Of a DNA stretch of 64,000 bases, positions 46,486 through 56,413 are shown piece after piece (the stretch's first letter is position 1; each line of letters begins with the position of its first letter). A program made the translations under genes and the position numbers. The stretch is from Alteromonadaceae bacterium XY-R5 (GTDB lineage: Bacteria > Pseudomonadota > Gammaproteobacteria > Enterobacterales > Alteromonadaceae). The DNA lies in assembly GCA_001660395.1 (NCBI GenBank), contig LXWE01000002.1, positions 372,001 through 436,000 on the forward strand. Direction: 5' to 3'. Under the pieces are notes generated by a model, which worked only from the letters and a program-made list of their open reading frames with translations, did not search any database and had not been told where the DNA came from.

Positions 46486-47879
46486 TGAAAAATAACATGA
46501 AGAAGATGTTTACCACGGCCAAAATCGCCATGACAGGCCTGCTGATCAGCCTGTCTCTCACTGGCACAAGTCATGCTGGTATCAGCGTGACTCTGGCGGA
46601 ACCCGACTGGCAGTTTGTGTTGCGTAATGATGTGGATGGCGGCCGCCGCGACCGGGATCGCCTCAATCGTGATGAAAGTAATTTCATCCGCGATATTCAG
46701 CCACTGTTATCGAATAAAGACTACGACCAGGTTTATGCCCAGTTTCAACAGCGCGACATCCAGCAGGATGGCGCCAGTTTGCGTGAATTGCGCGGTCAGG
46801 TATTACTTAGCCTGAAACGCTATCCTGAAGCAGAAAAGGCCTTGCTGGCGGCCCTTGAACTGGAGCCCAGATTGCCTATTGCAACCCGCAGTCTGAGTCT
46901 GGTGTATATGGTCACCCAACAGTTTGACAAAGCCAGACGCTATCTGGTGAAAAGTGTCGAACTGGGTCAGGCGGATGCGCAGCTTTATGGCCAGCTGGCT
47001 TATGTGAATCTGCAATTGCATCAGGCCGTTACCGCCGTAGCGGGTTATCAGAATGCCTTATTGCTCGAACCGGAAAACAAGCAATGGTATCAGGGCTTAC
47101 TGTTTGCCCTGATCAACAGTGCCGACTATGTACGCGCTCAGGCTTTGTTAGAAGACATGCTGAATAAAGACCCGGACGAGGCCAACCTGTGGCTGCAACG
47201 GGGCCAGATTGCTCTGCGTCAGGGCCGTCATCTGCAGGCGTTAAGCAGCCTCGAAACGGCACTGCAACTGGGTGATAACAATCTGGATAATGTTGCCCTG
47301 ACCGCCCAGCTACATATTCAGTATGGCAGCCCGGAGCGCGCCGTTGCCTTGTTAAATGGCAATATGCAACGCTTTATCACCGAAGGCGACAAGCCCCGTA
47401 CAGAAGCACTGGAGCAGGTTGCCCAGTGGCTGGCGGTAAAGCAGGACTGGACCTCTCTGGGTAGCCTGCTGGCCAGTGCAGATAAATACAGCAGTAAGCT
47501 GCCCGGCGATAGCCGCGCCCAGCTTTGGGTATATCAGGCCGAAATGCTGATCAACCAGAACAAGCTGAAATCTGCAGAAGATTATTTGGCTAAAGCCATC
47601 AAGCAAACTCCCGCCAACGGTGAGGCACTGCTGACCATGGCGCGCTTGCAGCGAGACCAGAAAAATACCGAACGGGCAAAAATGTACTATCTGCGTGCAG
47701 AAGCCTTACCTGAGTATCAGGAACAAGCGCTGCAGGGCAGGGCACAGCTGGCGATTAATCAAAAGAGTTATCCTGAAGCGCTGGTGTTACTGCGCCAGAT
47801 CTACAAACAAAACCCGAATCGCACCGATTTACTTGGCAACATCCAGTCACTGGAAAATATCGTGAAAAACCAAAGCTAA
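46485..47879 (+). CDS. TPR-repeat protein of TonB2 operon
   Basis: A 464-aa exported protein. A signal peptide ends near residue 31 (SLTGTSHAG), followed by a short conserved polar segment and about ten TPR repeats (for example EAEKALLAALELEPRLPIATRS near 111-132, AEDYLAKAIKQTPANGEAL near 358-376). The homologue in Vibrio and Shewanella TonB2 loci is present in the same last position. A role in assembly of TonB2-dependent transport is plausible but not proven. The first codon is GTG at 46485, overlapping the tonB stop; an ATG at 46497 is an alternative. Confidence 0.83.
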   Translation: MKNNMKKMFTTAKIAMTGLLISLSLTGTSHAGISVTLAEPDWQFVLRNDVDGGRRDRDRLNRDESNFIRDIQPLLSNKDYDQVYAQFQQRDIQQDGASLRELRGQVLLSLKRYPEAEKALLAALELEPRLPIATRSLSLVYMVTQQFDKARRYLVKSVELGQADAQLYGQLAYVNLQLHQAVTAVAGYQNALLLEPENKQWYQGLLFALINSADYVRAQALLEDMLNKDPDEANLWLQRGQIALRQGRHLQALSSLETALQLGDNNLDNVALTAQLHIQYGSPERAVALLNGNMQRFITEGDKPRTEALEQVAQWLAVKQDWTSLGSLLASADKYSSKLPGDSRAQLWVYQAEMLINQNKLKSAEDYLAKAIKQTPANGEALLTMARLQRDQKNTERAKMYYLRAEALPEYQEQALQGRAQLAINQKSYPEALVLLRQIYKQNPNRTDLLGNIQSLENIVKNQS

Positions 47880-48184
47880 TCTTGTTTTTGTGGGTGTTTA
47901 ATTTGATATGCGAAAGCGGCCCGCTTTTCTTTTGAAGAGTGAAATGAGTTTTGGCTTGGATTGGTCAGAAGCGGACATCAAGCGATACTGATGAATCCTG
48001 TCCTAGTAGTTCCTGACAGGATGGCCCCGCTTGGAATGACTTATTCTGGCCAAAAGTAAAAGCTTGTATTGTTTTGTTTATTCAAGCCCGATACAGATAG
48101 TTCTGGTCCATGCTACTGGCAAGGTCACGATTGGTGAAGAGTGTAATATTAATGGTCTTGTTCGCTTAATGAGTGTTGCTTAAG
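47880..48184. other. Intergenic stretch, two hairpins, no gene
   Basis: This stretch of about 305 bp separates the TPR gene from the convergent LysR gene and holds no convincing frame. AAAGCGG/CCGCTTT with a T-rich tail at 47912-47930 may be a weak terminator for the TonB2 operon. ATCCTGTC (47995-48002) and GACAGGAT (48015-48022) form a perfect 8-bp hairpin arm pair with a 12-nt loop and no T-run. Confidence 0.4.
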
Positions 48185-49087
48185 CTAAGGCAAATAATGG
48201 GGAAAGTTGGCTGCAATATAGTCAATCAGCAAACGCAACCGCAGCGGTTGGTTTTCCCTGTCCCGATAAACAATGTAAGCACTTCTTGAACTGCCCTGCC
48301 AATCCTTGCCAATTTGCATTAACTTGCCACTGGCAATATGGGGTTCAATCAAAAAAGTTGGCAACAGTGCGATGCCGATGCCCTGCATCACCGATGTCAG
48401 AACGATATTCAGATCATCGACACACAGTCTGACATTGCTGCCCGGTTGATATTCAATCTTGCGCCCAGAAGGCAAATGCTGCAATTGCCAGACGTTTACT
48501 GGCTTACCAACAATAAGTGGGTATTCATCCAGTTGATTTGGGTCGCTGATATCTTTCCACTGACCTTGCTCGCTACTACAACAGAGTAAATAAGGAAAGG
48601 TCGCCAAAGGTCTGGCGATCCAATCCGCCAGAACAATATCCCCTACCCGGATGGCCAGGTCGATGGCCTTGTCGTTCAAATCAATATTATTATTCGACAC
48701 ACTTAAATCAATCTGAATGCCGGGGTATTGCAGCATAAACTGGTTGAACAACGCTGCCAGCCATTGATAGGTCAGATTGATCGGCGTTGATACGTGGATT
48801 TTGCCTTGCGCCAGATGTTTTTCCTGGTGCAGATCCCCGGCAATGTTACACAACTCATCAAACAACGGACTGCAACGATCAAAATAATGTAATCCCGTTT
48901 GGGTCAGTTTTACCTGATGGGCATCGCGGTGCAATAAACGCAGTTGCAGGGTTTGTTCCAGATGATGGATCCGACGACTGAGCGTTGACAGTGGCATGTT
49001 TAATTTTGCCGCTGCCTGGGTATAACTGCCTAAGCGCGCCACCTGGCAAAACAACCGCATGTCATCAAGGGAATATTTAAGTTTCAT
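48185..49087 (-). CDS. LysR family transcriptional regulator
   Basis: A 300-aa LysR regulator. The N-terminal winged helix is at residues ~5-65 (MRLFCQVARLGSYTQAAAKLNMPLSTLSRRIHHLEQTL), and the ligand domain at ~90-295 with a typical YPGIQIDLSVSNNNIDLNDKAIDLAIRVG segment. It belongs to the large group near DsdC/CrgA-like regulators with short effector pocket motifs. It is divergent from a DMT-family transporter with 90 bp between starts, so that transporter is the most likely target. The inducer is unknown. Confidence 0.88.
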   Translation of the reverse strand: MKLKYSLDDMRLFCQVARLGSYTQAAAKLNMPLSTLSRRIHHLEQTLQLRLLHRDAHQVKLTQTGLHYFDRCSPLFDELCNIAGDLHQEKHLAQGKIHVSTPINLTYQWLAALFNQFMLQYPGIQIDLSVSNNNIDLNDKAIDLAIRVGDIVLADWIARPLATFPYLLCCSSEQGQWKDISDPNQLDEYPLIVGKPVNVWQLQHLPSGRKIEYQPGSNVRLCVDDLNIVLTSVMQGIGIALLPTFLIEPHIASGKLMQIGKDWQGSSRSAYIVYRDRENQPLRLRLLIDYIAANFPHYLP

Positions 49088-49177
49088 TATCAGAATCTAC
49101 CCTTTCATTTTTGCCTATATATTTTACAAATGGAATCAATAGACTTATAGCATGTTCATCTGAAATAAGGCAATTAC

Positions 49178-50107
49178 ATGAAATCTGCTCAATCTTCCTC
49201 CGTTAACGCTATTGTCCTGTTATTGATTTGTGTTTTTTGTTGGGGCAGTGTTTTTCCCTTAGCCAAATTTGTATTACATGACATGAACGAATTGTCACTG
49301 GCACTGTGGCGGTTTGTCATCGCAGCAGGTTTATTGACATTGGTCATGCTGGTGCAACGTCAACCCCTACCCGGAATCAGCATAAAACGATTGTCCATTA
49401 TTGTGGTGGTGAGCATCATAGGTATAGGCGGATTTAACCTGGCACTGTTCAGTGGGATCCAGCACACCGCCGCCACTAACGGCGCGCTGATTATGGCGCT
49501 TAGTCCTATGCTTACCTCTTTGCTGAGTGCGATCATTGCCAGAAAATGGCTGACAAAATCGCAGAGTTTCAGTTTATTAATGGGATTCAGCGGGGTTTTA
49601 CTGGTTATTACCAATGGCAGCCTCCAGCGTTTGCTCGCCTTTGAGTTTAACCAGGGGGATATGATGATTATGTTCGGCATGCTGACCTGGAGCTTCTATA
49701 CGCTGTGCAGTCAGCGCATGAGTCAGTGGATGCCATTGTTACCCTTAACCTTTACCGGCATGTTAAGCGGGGCATTGACCGTTGGTATCATGTGTTTATT
49801 TGCGCCCGGCATGCAACCACTGACGGAACTTGAAAATGCCAGTCAACCCTTGTTACTTGCCGTGTTATATATCGGTGTGTTTGGTACCGTGGTCGCCTAT
49901 ATGCTCTGGTCGGTTGGGGTAAAATCTCTGGGGCCTGCCAAAGCGTCGTTGTTTTTTAACTTGGTACCGGTTTCTGCCGCATTAACCTCTGTGTTCATGG
50001 GCCAAAGCCTGACGCTGATCCAAATCAGCGGAATGTTTATCGTTGTGCTGGGATTGATGCTGCCCGCGGCGTTAACAATGCGATCTGCCAAGGTAGTATT
50101 GGCCTGA
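49178..50107 (+). CDS. DMT superfamily transporter (EamA), LysR-linked
   Basis: A 309-aa inner-membrane protein with ten predicted membrane segments and two EamA domains (residues ~12-140 and ~155-300). Motifs typical of the family include VFCWGSVFPLAK (near 18-29), NGALIMALSPMLTSLLSAII (near 102-121) and LGPAKASLFFNLVPVSAALTSV (near 250-271). EamA proteins export metabolites such as amino acids, but the substrate here cannot be named. Divergent from the LysR gene at 48185. Confidence 0.87.
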   Translation: MKSAQSSSVNAIVLLLICVFCWGSVFPLAKFVLHDMNELSLALWRFVIAAGLLTLVMLVQRQPLPGISIKRLSIIVVVSIIGIGGFNLALFSGIQHTAATNGALIMALSPMLTSLLSAIIARKWLTKSQSFSLLMGFSGVLLVITNGSLQRLLAFEFNQGDMMIMFGMLTWSFYTLCSQRMSQWMPLLPLTFTGMLSGALTVGIMCLFAPGMQPLTELENASQPLLLAVLYIGVFGTVVAYMLWSVGVKSLGPAKASLFFNLVPVSAALTSVFMGQSLTLIQISGMFIVVLGLMLPAALTMRSAKVVLA

Positions 50108-50270
50108 CATCAACGGTCTAAGCTCGCTGGTCTAGCGCTTTAAGCTTAGGACCAAACGACCGATAGGTGTATTGATGACGCAATAGTGTCAACTTCAGGC
50201 GACAATTGATTGCCAGCCTAAATATTTGTAGGTTGGCAAATTCTTCAAGCTGTTATGGATAACTCTTCTT

Positions 50271-51134
50271 ATGCGCGCTTCTCCTGTCCTGGCTATTCTG
50301 TTGGCACTCCTTGCCAGCATGTTGTGGGGTGCAACCGGACTGTGGATGCACTTTCTTACCTCCTTGTCGCTAAGCAGCATTTTGTTTTTCCGATTTGTGC
50401 TGGCGCTGGTGGTAATTGTGGTGGTGATGTTGGTGGGTAAGAAGGCTCTGCGATCAGATAAAATGACCCTCATCGGCGGTGTTGCCCTGTTTTTATATTA
50501 TGCATTTGCGACCGCGGCTTTTCGTCTTAGCAATATGGTTGATGTGTCCTTGATCATCAGCCTGACGCCTGCTTTTGTGCTGGCCGGCGAATGGATAAAA
50601 GGGCATCCACCCGGATTGATGCGACTTGCAGGGGCCGCCATCGCTGCCGCTGGTTCCGCTTTTGTCATACTGACGGGTGAACACGTCACTAGTGTTGCGA
50701 GTGATGCCAATGCATGGGGACTGATGGCGGCTTTCTGTGCTGCATTGGTAATGGCCTTGTATTCTTTCGCCGGCACATCGCGGCAAGCCGATGCCAGTAG
50801 TATGAATTTCTGGACGCTGGCCTTTGGCAGTGTGGCAGCGTTGGCGTATTTACTCAGTAATTCTATGGCAACGCAACAGCCATTCATTTGGCCAGATAGT
50901 TCACAGTGGAGTAGTTTGGCTGCGCTGGTTGTGCTGTCTACTGTACTGGCGGGCTTGAGTTACAAAATGGCCTGTGAACATGGTGGCGCCAGTTTGCCGT
51001 CGGTAATACGGCTTTCCACTCCGCTTTTCTCAGCATTATATGCTGTTGTTATGCTTGGCCAGCCATTACTGGCTGGCCAACTTGTCGGGGTACCGCTCAT
51101 TCTGTTAGGCATTTATCTGGTTAATCGAAAGTAG
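50271..51134 (+). CDS. DMT superfamily transporter (EamA)
   Basis: A 287-aa protein with ten predicted membrane segments and two EamA repeats (residues ~5-130 and ~145-285). The first repeat has MLWGATGLWMHFLTSLSLSSILFFRF (near 18-43). It is not a close copy of the DMT gene upstream, so the pair is not a recent duplication. It follows that gene after 163 bp with no clear terminator, and may have its own promoter. The substrate is unknown. Confidence 0.85.
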   Translation: MRASPVLAILLALLASMLWGATGLWMHFLTSLSLSSILFFRFVLALVVIVVVMLVGKKALRSDKMTLIGGVALFLYYAFATAAFRLSNMVDVSLIISLTPAFVLAGEWIKGHPPGLMRLAGAAIAAAGSAFVILTGEHVTSVASDANAWGLMAAFCAALVMALYSFAGTSRQADASSMNFWTLAFGSVAALAYLLSNSMATQQPFIWPDSSQWSSLAALVVLSTVLAGLSYKMACEHGGASLPSVIRLSTPLFSALYAVVMLGQPLLAGQLVGVPLILLGIYLVNRK

Positions 51135-51536
51135 TCGTTAACCTGCAATTATACTAATGACCCTAGTGTCAGGCATTCACCAACTTAGGAGTTTGATGCT
51201 CATATCAATAAAGTTGGTAGAGGAGCTGTTGGGGCATAACGATTTGCGACCCTCACAGATTTGCCTCACGTTAATGAGCCGCATAACTCCGATACAAAAA
51301 GCCCGTTGGATAGATCAAGTATGGCGGACGAACGTCCGCTATTAACGAAAGCCTCTCATTCAAAGAAAGTACTGCTTACTTCCGCTTATCGCTCAAAGCC
51401 GCCGTGCATCTGGATACGTATTAGCATACGTCAAACATTCTGATTTGAGTAAATGTTAGTGAAATGTAATAGCCATTGGGCTTCTGCAAAGGTAGGATGA
51501 ATAAGGTTAGCGAACTCACTATATGCAGGAGTGAAT
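51135..51536. other. Intergenic stretch before AraC gene, no gene seen
   Basis: Nearly 400 bp with short unlikely frames (60-62 aa). GCGGACG (51324-51330) and CGTCCGC (51333-51339) form a perfect 7-bp inverted repeat around AA. The promoter of the AraC gene is expected in the last 100 bp. Confidence 0.35.
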
Positions 51537-52577
51537 GTGCAGGATAGAGCCGATCAGGGCAGTGCCAGTAATCATTATCTTACCGCTTTGTATCATGCGG
51601 CTTGTCTACAGGGATTGGATGCCAAACAGCTGTTAATGCAGGTGGGGTTAAGTGAAGAATTAGTGGGTCAGCCGGATGCGCGTTTACCGGCTACGCGACT
51701 GGCAGCGTTTCAAAAGGCCATCTGGGATACCATGGGAGATGAGAGTATGGGCCTGTGTGCGACGCCATTACCTCTGGGTAGCTATCTGATGATGGGGCGG
51801 TTGGTGGTGCATCAGCCTACGCTCGGTAAAGCACTGGCACTGGGAGCACGCTTCTACAATATGCTGACTCAGTCGCCGCTGATTACTCTGGTAACGGAGG
51901 GGGAAAATACGGTTTTACGGGTGAACCTGTCGGAACCTGAACGCGACTATCAACACCTGTTTGCCGAAATTACCTTACTGGCCTGGCACAGGCTGGCTTC
52001 CTGGCTGGTGGCGGATGCCTTGCCGTTAACTGAAACCCGCTTTCCTTATCCGGCACCATCCCATGTGAATGAATACAATTACTTGTATCCAGGTCGTCAC
52101 CAATTTTTAGCCGGGGAGTTGAGTCTGGTTTTCCCAACGGTACTTTTGCAGCGTCAGGTTTGTCAGAATGATGCCAGCCTCAAAGCCTTTATGCAGGCCT
52201 GTCCGTTGGAGCTGTTTCGGCGTTATCGCACCGATTACAGCATCAGTGCTCAGTTGGCCTTACTGCTTCAGGCAGATTTACTTGAAGGCAGTCTGGCCCT
52301 GGAAAATGCTGCTGAACGTTTACACCTTACCCCGCGTACCTTAATGCGGCGTTTGAAAGAAGAGGGTACATCGTTTCAGCAACTCAAAGACATAGTGAGG
52401 CGCGATAAGGCGATGGGCTTGCTTAAACGCGATGGATTGGCGATTAAGGAAGTGGCGGAGTTGCTGGGCTTCTCGGACCCGGCGGTATTTACCCGGGCAT
52501 TTCGCAGCTGGACGGGAGAATCGCCCAGCCGCTACCGGAATAAATGTTTAGCTAAACATGCTCAGACCGAAGTTTAA
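51537..52577 (+). CDS. AraC family regulator with arabinose-binding-type N-domain
   Basis: A 346-aa AraC/OruR-like regulator. Residues ~15-205 belong to the Arabinose_bd domain group seen in OruR and ArgR-like AraC proteins. The C-terminal HTH pair is at ~245-340 (AAERLHLTPRTLMRRLKEEGTSFQQLKD, then IKEVAELLGFSDPAVFTRAFRSWTGESPSRYR). AGGAG at 51527-51531 overlaps the GTG at 51531, so the GTG at 51537 is the more likely start; two residues differ. It lies about 1 kb upstream of the ferulate operon with panB between and is a candidate activator of either. Confidence 0.83.
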   Translation: MQDRADQGSASNHYLTALYHAACLQGLDAKQLLMQVGLSEELVGQPDARLPATRLAAFQKAIWDTMGDESMGLCATPLPLGSYLMMGRLVVHQPTLGKALALGARFYNMLTQSPLITLVTEGENTVLRVNLSEPERDYQHLFAEITLLAWHRLASWLVADALPLTETRFPYPAPSHVNEYNYLYPGRHQFLAGELSLVFPTVLLQRQVCQNDASLKAFMQACPLELFRRYRTDYSISAQLALLLQADLLEGSLALENAAERLHLTPRTLMRRLKEEGTSFQQLKDIVRRDKAMGLLKRDGLAIKEVAELLGFSDPAVFTRAFRSWTGESPSRYRNKCLAKHAQTEV

Positions 52578-53359
52578 CGACTTCCCGTGCCTGTAAGTGG
52601 AATGATGTTGATGGGGAACACCCGTTGCGTCACTTCATCCCGAAAGGCGTTGGCGACGTTTACTAGCGTGTCGCTGGCATGGGCATATTGTTTTGAAAAG
52701 GGTGGCCAGTAATCTCCCAGACCCAGCGCATCATTGATCACCAGTACCTGACCGTCACAATCTGGCCCGGCGCCGATTCCTATGGTGGGGATGCTGAGAT
52801 GCCCGGTGATATCGGCGGCCAGTGAATAGGGGATGTGTTCCAGTACCAGCATAAAGGCCCCGGCCTGTTGGATTGCGTGGGCATCCCGCTTTATCTGTTG
52901 GGCTTCTTGTTCCACTTTACCGACCTGCTTAAAGTTTTGTGCGGTTTGCGGCGTCAGGCCAGTATGGCCGACAACGGGAATACCGCTGTTAACCAGATGG
53001 GCGATAACATCGGTTTTTGCCCCTTCGAGTTTGATGCTGTCGGCTCCCGCACTGATCAGGCGTTCTGCGCTGTGTAATGCAGTGTCAGGGTCTTTATCGG
53101 TGAGATAGGGCAAATCTCCAATAATATGGGTATTGGGTGCGCCCCGACGCACGGCACCAACATGATATTCCATGTGAGCGATAGTCACATCGCGGGTACT
53201 GTCAAAGCCCATTTCCACCATACCGACCGTATCACCGACGAGAATTACCGGGATTTTTGCGCGTTCTAATGCGCGTGCTACCGGGCAGGTGTAGGCTGTC
53301 AGCATAGTGATGGGATGCACAGTTTTCATGGCCAGAAAGTCGTGAGGTTGACGTTTCAT
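52574..53359 (-). CDS. panB: Ketopantoate hydroxymethyltransferase PanB
   Basis: A 261-aa enzyme that forms ketopantoate from 2-oxoisovalerate and 5,10-methylene-tetrahydrofolate. The metal and substrate motifs LVGDTVGMVEMG (near residues 41-52) and HTGLTPQ (near 132-138), the base Glu in LVLEHIP (near 172-178) and IGIGAGPDCDGQ (near 193-204) are all present. Length is standard (E. coli 264 aa). panC is not next to it, which is unusual, and the gene sits between the AraC regulator (3' ends overlap by 4 bp) and the ferulate operon (divergent). It may be a second copy or an intruder. Confidence 0.93.
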   Translation of the reverse strand: MKRQPHDFLAMKTVHPITMLTAYTCPVARALERAKIPVILVGDTVGMVEMGFDSTRDVTIAHMEYHVGAVRRGAPNTHIIGDLPYLTDKDPDTALHSAERLISAGADSIKLEGAKTDVIAHLVNSGIPVVGHTGLTPQTAQNFKQVGKVEQEAQQIKRDAHAIQQAGAFMLVLEHIPYSLAADITGHLSIPTIGIGAGPDCDGQVLVINDALGLGDYWPPFSKQYAHASDTLVNVANAFRDEVTQRVFPINIIPLTGTGSR

Positions 53360-53587
53360 CAGTTGCTCCTTTTCGTCCGTTTAGGAAGTGAGCCCTCAAT
53401 CACTGCATGGGCAATGTTGATTATTTAACATTCATTTCAGAGTGTCACTATTTGCCAAGAATTTCGTCAGTTTCTGCAATTCAACATATCTGTACACCTT
53501 ATTAACATTCTGTTTCCTTTTGATTGATGGGAATGTCACGCCTGACATAGCAGGTGAGGGCAACCCAAGTTGGACACAGGAAGCGTT

Positions 53588-54943
53588 ATGCAGCAGTCAG
53601 ATACCCTTACGGCCATTGAATCACGTCCCATGAGTTGGGTGCAAATCCTTGCCGTTATGGTGTGTATCGGACTTAACGCCCTTGATGGTTTCGATGTATT
53701 GGCTATCAGCTTCGCCTCGCCGGGGATTTCGCAGGAATGGGGCATAGACCGTGCTGCACTCGGTGTGGTGCTGGCAATGGAACTGGTCGGTATGGCAATT
53801 GGCTCAATCACCCTTGGCAGTGCAGCAGATAAATACGGGCGCCGCCCCACCATATTGGTGTGTTTATGCCTAATGACCATGGGTATGACTGCGGCGATTT
53901 TCGTACAAAGCCTGTCTCAACTGCTGTTCGTGCGCTTGATTACCGGCCTTGGCATCGGCGGCATGTTAGCTGCGACCAATGCAATGGTGGCGGAATTTGC
54001 CAACAAGCAATGGCGTAATCTGTGCGTGATCCTGATGGCAACCGGTTATCCACTGGGCGCGATTTTGGGGGGATCTTTCGCATCACATTTGCTAACCATG
54101 CACAGCTGGCGCAGTGTCTTTGTGCTGGGCGCCATTGCCACTGCAAGCTTTCTGTTGGTGGTGTGGGTTTGCCTGCCGGAATCCCTGAATTTCTTATTAC
54201 AACGTCAGCCTAGAAATGCGCTGGTACGTGCGAATGCATTGTTGGCATCAATGAAGGCATCAACGCTAGCGGTACTGCCAACACAAACAGAGTCGTCTGT
54301 TCAACAGGGCCAGTTCCGCCAACTTTTTACCCCCGCGTTACGCCCACTTACCTTGCTCCTGATGTTGGCGTATTTCGCCCAAATCATGACCTTTTATTTC
54401 ATTTTGAAGTGGATCCCAAAACTGGTGGTGGATATGGGCTTTGCGCCAGCTTCTGCCGGACAGGTGCTGGTATGGGCCAATGTCGGTGGTGCACTGGGCG
54501 CAATTTTACTTAGCCTGCTGGCATCAAAACTGCCCCTGCGTCGTCTGTTAATGGGCGTGATGGTAGTGGCCTTTGTGATGGTCAGCATCTTTGGGATGGG
54601 TCATCACTCGTTGCCTGATTTGGCCTGGGTATCTGCCGCAACGGGATTTTTTACTAACGCCGCTGTTGTGGGTTTGTATGCCCTGATGGCGCAAATCTTC
54701 CCCCCTTCAGTACGTGGCAGTGGTACCGGCCTGGTTATTGGTGTCGGACGCGGTGGCGCGGCATTAAGCCCTATGCTGGCGGGCTGGTTATTCAGTACTG
54801 GAGCCGGTTTGCAGGGCGTGGCCATCACCATGGGTGCAGGTGCGCTTATCGCAGCCGCAGCACTTAGGTGGTTGGGAAACGTAAGTAAACAAGATTCGGC
54901 CTCAGCGCAGCAAGGTGCGCTGAAGGCTCATCCAAAAAGTTAA
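53588..54943 (+). CDS. AAHS family MFS transporter, probable hydroxycinnamate uptake
   Basis: A 451-aa major facilitator with 12 membrane segments. The AAHS signature DGFDVLAISFA is in TM1 (near residues 31-41), and the loop motif AADKYGRRPTIL near 79-90. The start is at 53588, after AGGA at 53578-53581. It is first of four genes that run transporter, aldehyde dehydrogenase, hydratase/lyase, CoA ligase, so ferulate or p-coumarate is its probable substrate. It differs clearly from the AAHS transporter at 32677. Confidence 0.88.
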   Translation: MQQSDTLTAIESRPMSWVQILAVMVCIGLNALDGFDVLAISFASPGISQEWGIDRAALGVVLAMELVGMAIGSITLGSAADKYGRRPTILVCLCLMTMGMTAAIFVQSLSQLLFVRLITGLGIGGMLAATNAMVAEFANKQWRNLCVILMATGYPLGAILGGSFASHLLTMHSWRSVFVLGAIATASFLLVVWVCLPESLNFLLQRQPRNALVRANALLASMKASTLAVLPTQTESSVQQGQFRQLFTPALRPLTLLLMLAYFAQIMTFYFILKWIPKLVVDMGFAPASAGQVLVWANVGGALGAILLSLLASKLPLRRLLMGVMVVAFVMVSIFGMGHHSLPDLAWVSAATGFFTNAAVVGLYALMAQIFPPSVRGSGTGLVIGVGRGGAALSPMLAGWLFSTGAGLQGVAITMGAGALIAAAALRWLGNVSKQDSASAQQGALKAHPKS

Positions 54944-54961
54944 TTAGACAAGGTGTTCATC

Positions 54962-56359
54962 ATGCAATTTACACGAATCAATCCACTGACTGGCACATTG
55001 GCCAGCACCGCTGAGGCGATGCAGGCTGAGCAGATGCCGCATATTGCTCAACTGGCTCAGCAGGGCTTCAAAGCCTGGTCGGCACAGGGGCCAAACAGCC
55101 GTCGAGCGGTTCTGAACAACGCCGCGTCTGAACTGGAGTTGCGCCGAAAGGAATTTGTACGCGCAATGATGGAAGAAACCGGTGCCACCGAAGGTTGGGG
55201 GATGTTTAACCTGACCCTGGCAGCATCCATGTTGCGTGAAGCTGCGTCCATTACCACCCAAATTAACGGTGAAGTGATCCCATCAGATAAGCCGGGCTGT
55301 ATGGCCATGGCCCACCGTGAACCAGTTGGGGTGATTTTGGGGATCGCCCCGTGGAATGCGCCGATTATTTTGGGCGTGCGTGCCATTTCTACGGCGCTGG
55401 CCTGTGGTAATGCGGTGATCTTAAAAGCCTCTGAAATTTGTCCACGTACCCATTCGCTGATTATCGAAGCCCTGGCAGAAGCGGGTTTTCCGGAAGGCAC
55501 TGTGAATATCGTTACCAATGCGCCAGCCGATGCAGGTGCTGTGGTGGGCGCGCTGATCGACCAGCCACAGGTAAAACGCATCAACTTCACTGGCTCTACC
55601 GAAGTGGGGCGCATTATCGCTAAGCGCGCAGCTGAACATCTGAAGCCCTGTTTGCTGGAATTGGGCGGCAAAGCACCATTGCTGGTGCTCAACGATGCAG
55701 ATTTGGATGAAGCCGTTAAAGCCGCATCGTTCGGGGCTTACATGAATCAGGGCCAGATTTGTATGTCGACTGAACGTTTAATCGTAGTGGACGAGGTAGC
55801 CGACGCCTTTGCCGAAAAATTTGCGGCCAAAGTCTCACAAATGGCCAGTGGCGATCCCCGTGAAGGTAAAACCCCACTGGGTGCGGTGATCGACAAGGCC
55901 ACCGTCAGCAAAGTGAACAGCCTGATTGACGATGCTGTTAGTAAAGGCGCGACTTTGTTAGCCGGTGGCAAAGGGGAATCTGTGCTGATGCCTGCCACTG
56001 TGGTGGATCACGTGACCGAAGAGATGGCGATCTATCGCGATGAAAGCTTTGGCCCAGTGGTGGCGATGATCCGCGCCAAAGATGAAGCCGATGCCATTCG
56101 TATCGCCAATGATAGCGAATACGGCCTGAGCTCAGCGGTATTTACCAAAGACGTCGCCCGCGGTTTGAAAGTGGCCAAACAAATTCATTCCGGCATTTGC
56201 CATATCAATGGCGCCACCGTACATGACGAAGCGCAGATGCCATTTGGCGGCGTAGGCGCATCCGGTTATGGCCGTTTTGGCGGCAAAGCCGGTATCGACC
56301 AATTTACCGAACTGCGTTGGATCACCATCGAAACCGAAGCAGGTCATTATCCCATTTAG
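54962..56359 (+). CDS. vdh: Vanillin dehydrogenase-type aldehyde dehydrogenase
   Basis: A 465-aa NAD(P)-dependent aldehyde dehydrogenase. The catalytic Cys is in MNQGQICMSTERL (near residues 261-273), the general-base Glu in LELGGKAPLLVLND (near 228-241), and the NAD motif in FTGSTEVGRII (near 207-217). Its position between an aromatic-acid transporter and feruloyl-CoA hydratase/lyase makes vanillin or 4-hydroxybenzaldehyde the likely substrate, oxidised to vanillate or 4-hydroxybenzoate. I start at the ATG at 54962, which has AAGG about 9 nt upstream. Confidence 0.87.
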   Translation: MQFTRINPLTGTLASTAEAMQAEQMPHIAQLAQQGFKAWSAQGPNSRRAVLNNAASELELRRKEFVRAMMEETGATEGWGMFNLTLAASMLREAASITTQINGEVIPSDKPGCMAMAHREPVGVILGIAPWNAPIILGVRAISTALACGNAVILKASEICPRTHSLIIEALAEAGFPEGTVNIVTNAPADAGAVVGALIDQPQVKRINFTGSTEVGRIIAKRAAEHLKPCLLELGGKAPLLVLNDADLDEAVKAASFGAYMNQGQICMSTERLIVVDEVADAFAEKFAAKVSQMASGDPREGKTPLGAVIDKATVSKVNSLIDDAVSKGATLLAGGKGESVLMPATVVDHVTEEMAIYRDESFGPVVAMIRAKDEADAIRIANDSEYGLSSAVFTKDVARGLKVAKQIHSGICHINGATVHDEAQMPFGGVGASGYGRFGGKAGIDQFTELRWITIETEAGHYPI

Positions 56360-56413
56360 GAGATTCGGGCTAAGGCCGAGTCTGTCATCGTATTCAAAAA
56401 AGAGGAAATCACT

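Noticed and set aside
51157-51443. Short frames of 60-62 aa before the AraC gene
   Set aside because: Overlapping, no domain, no ribosome-binding site.
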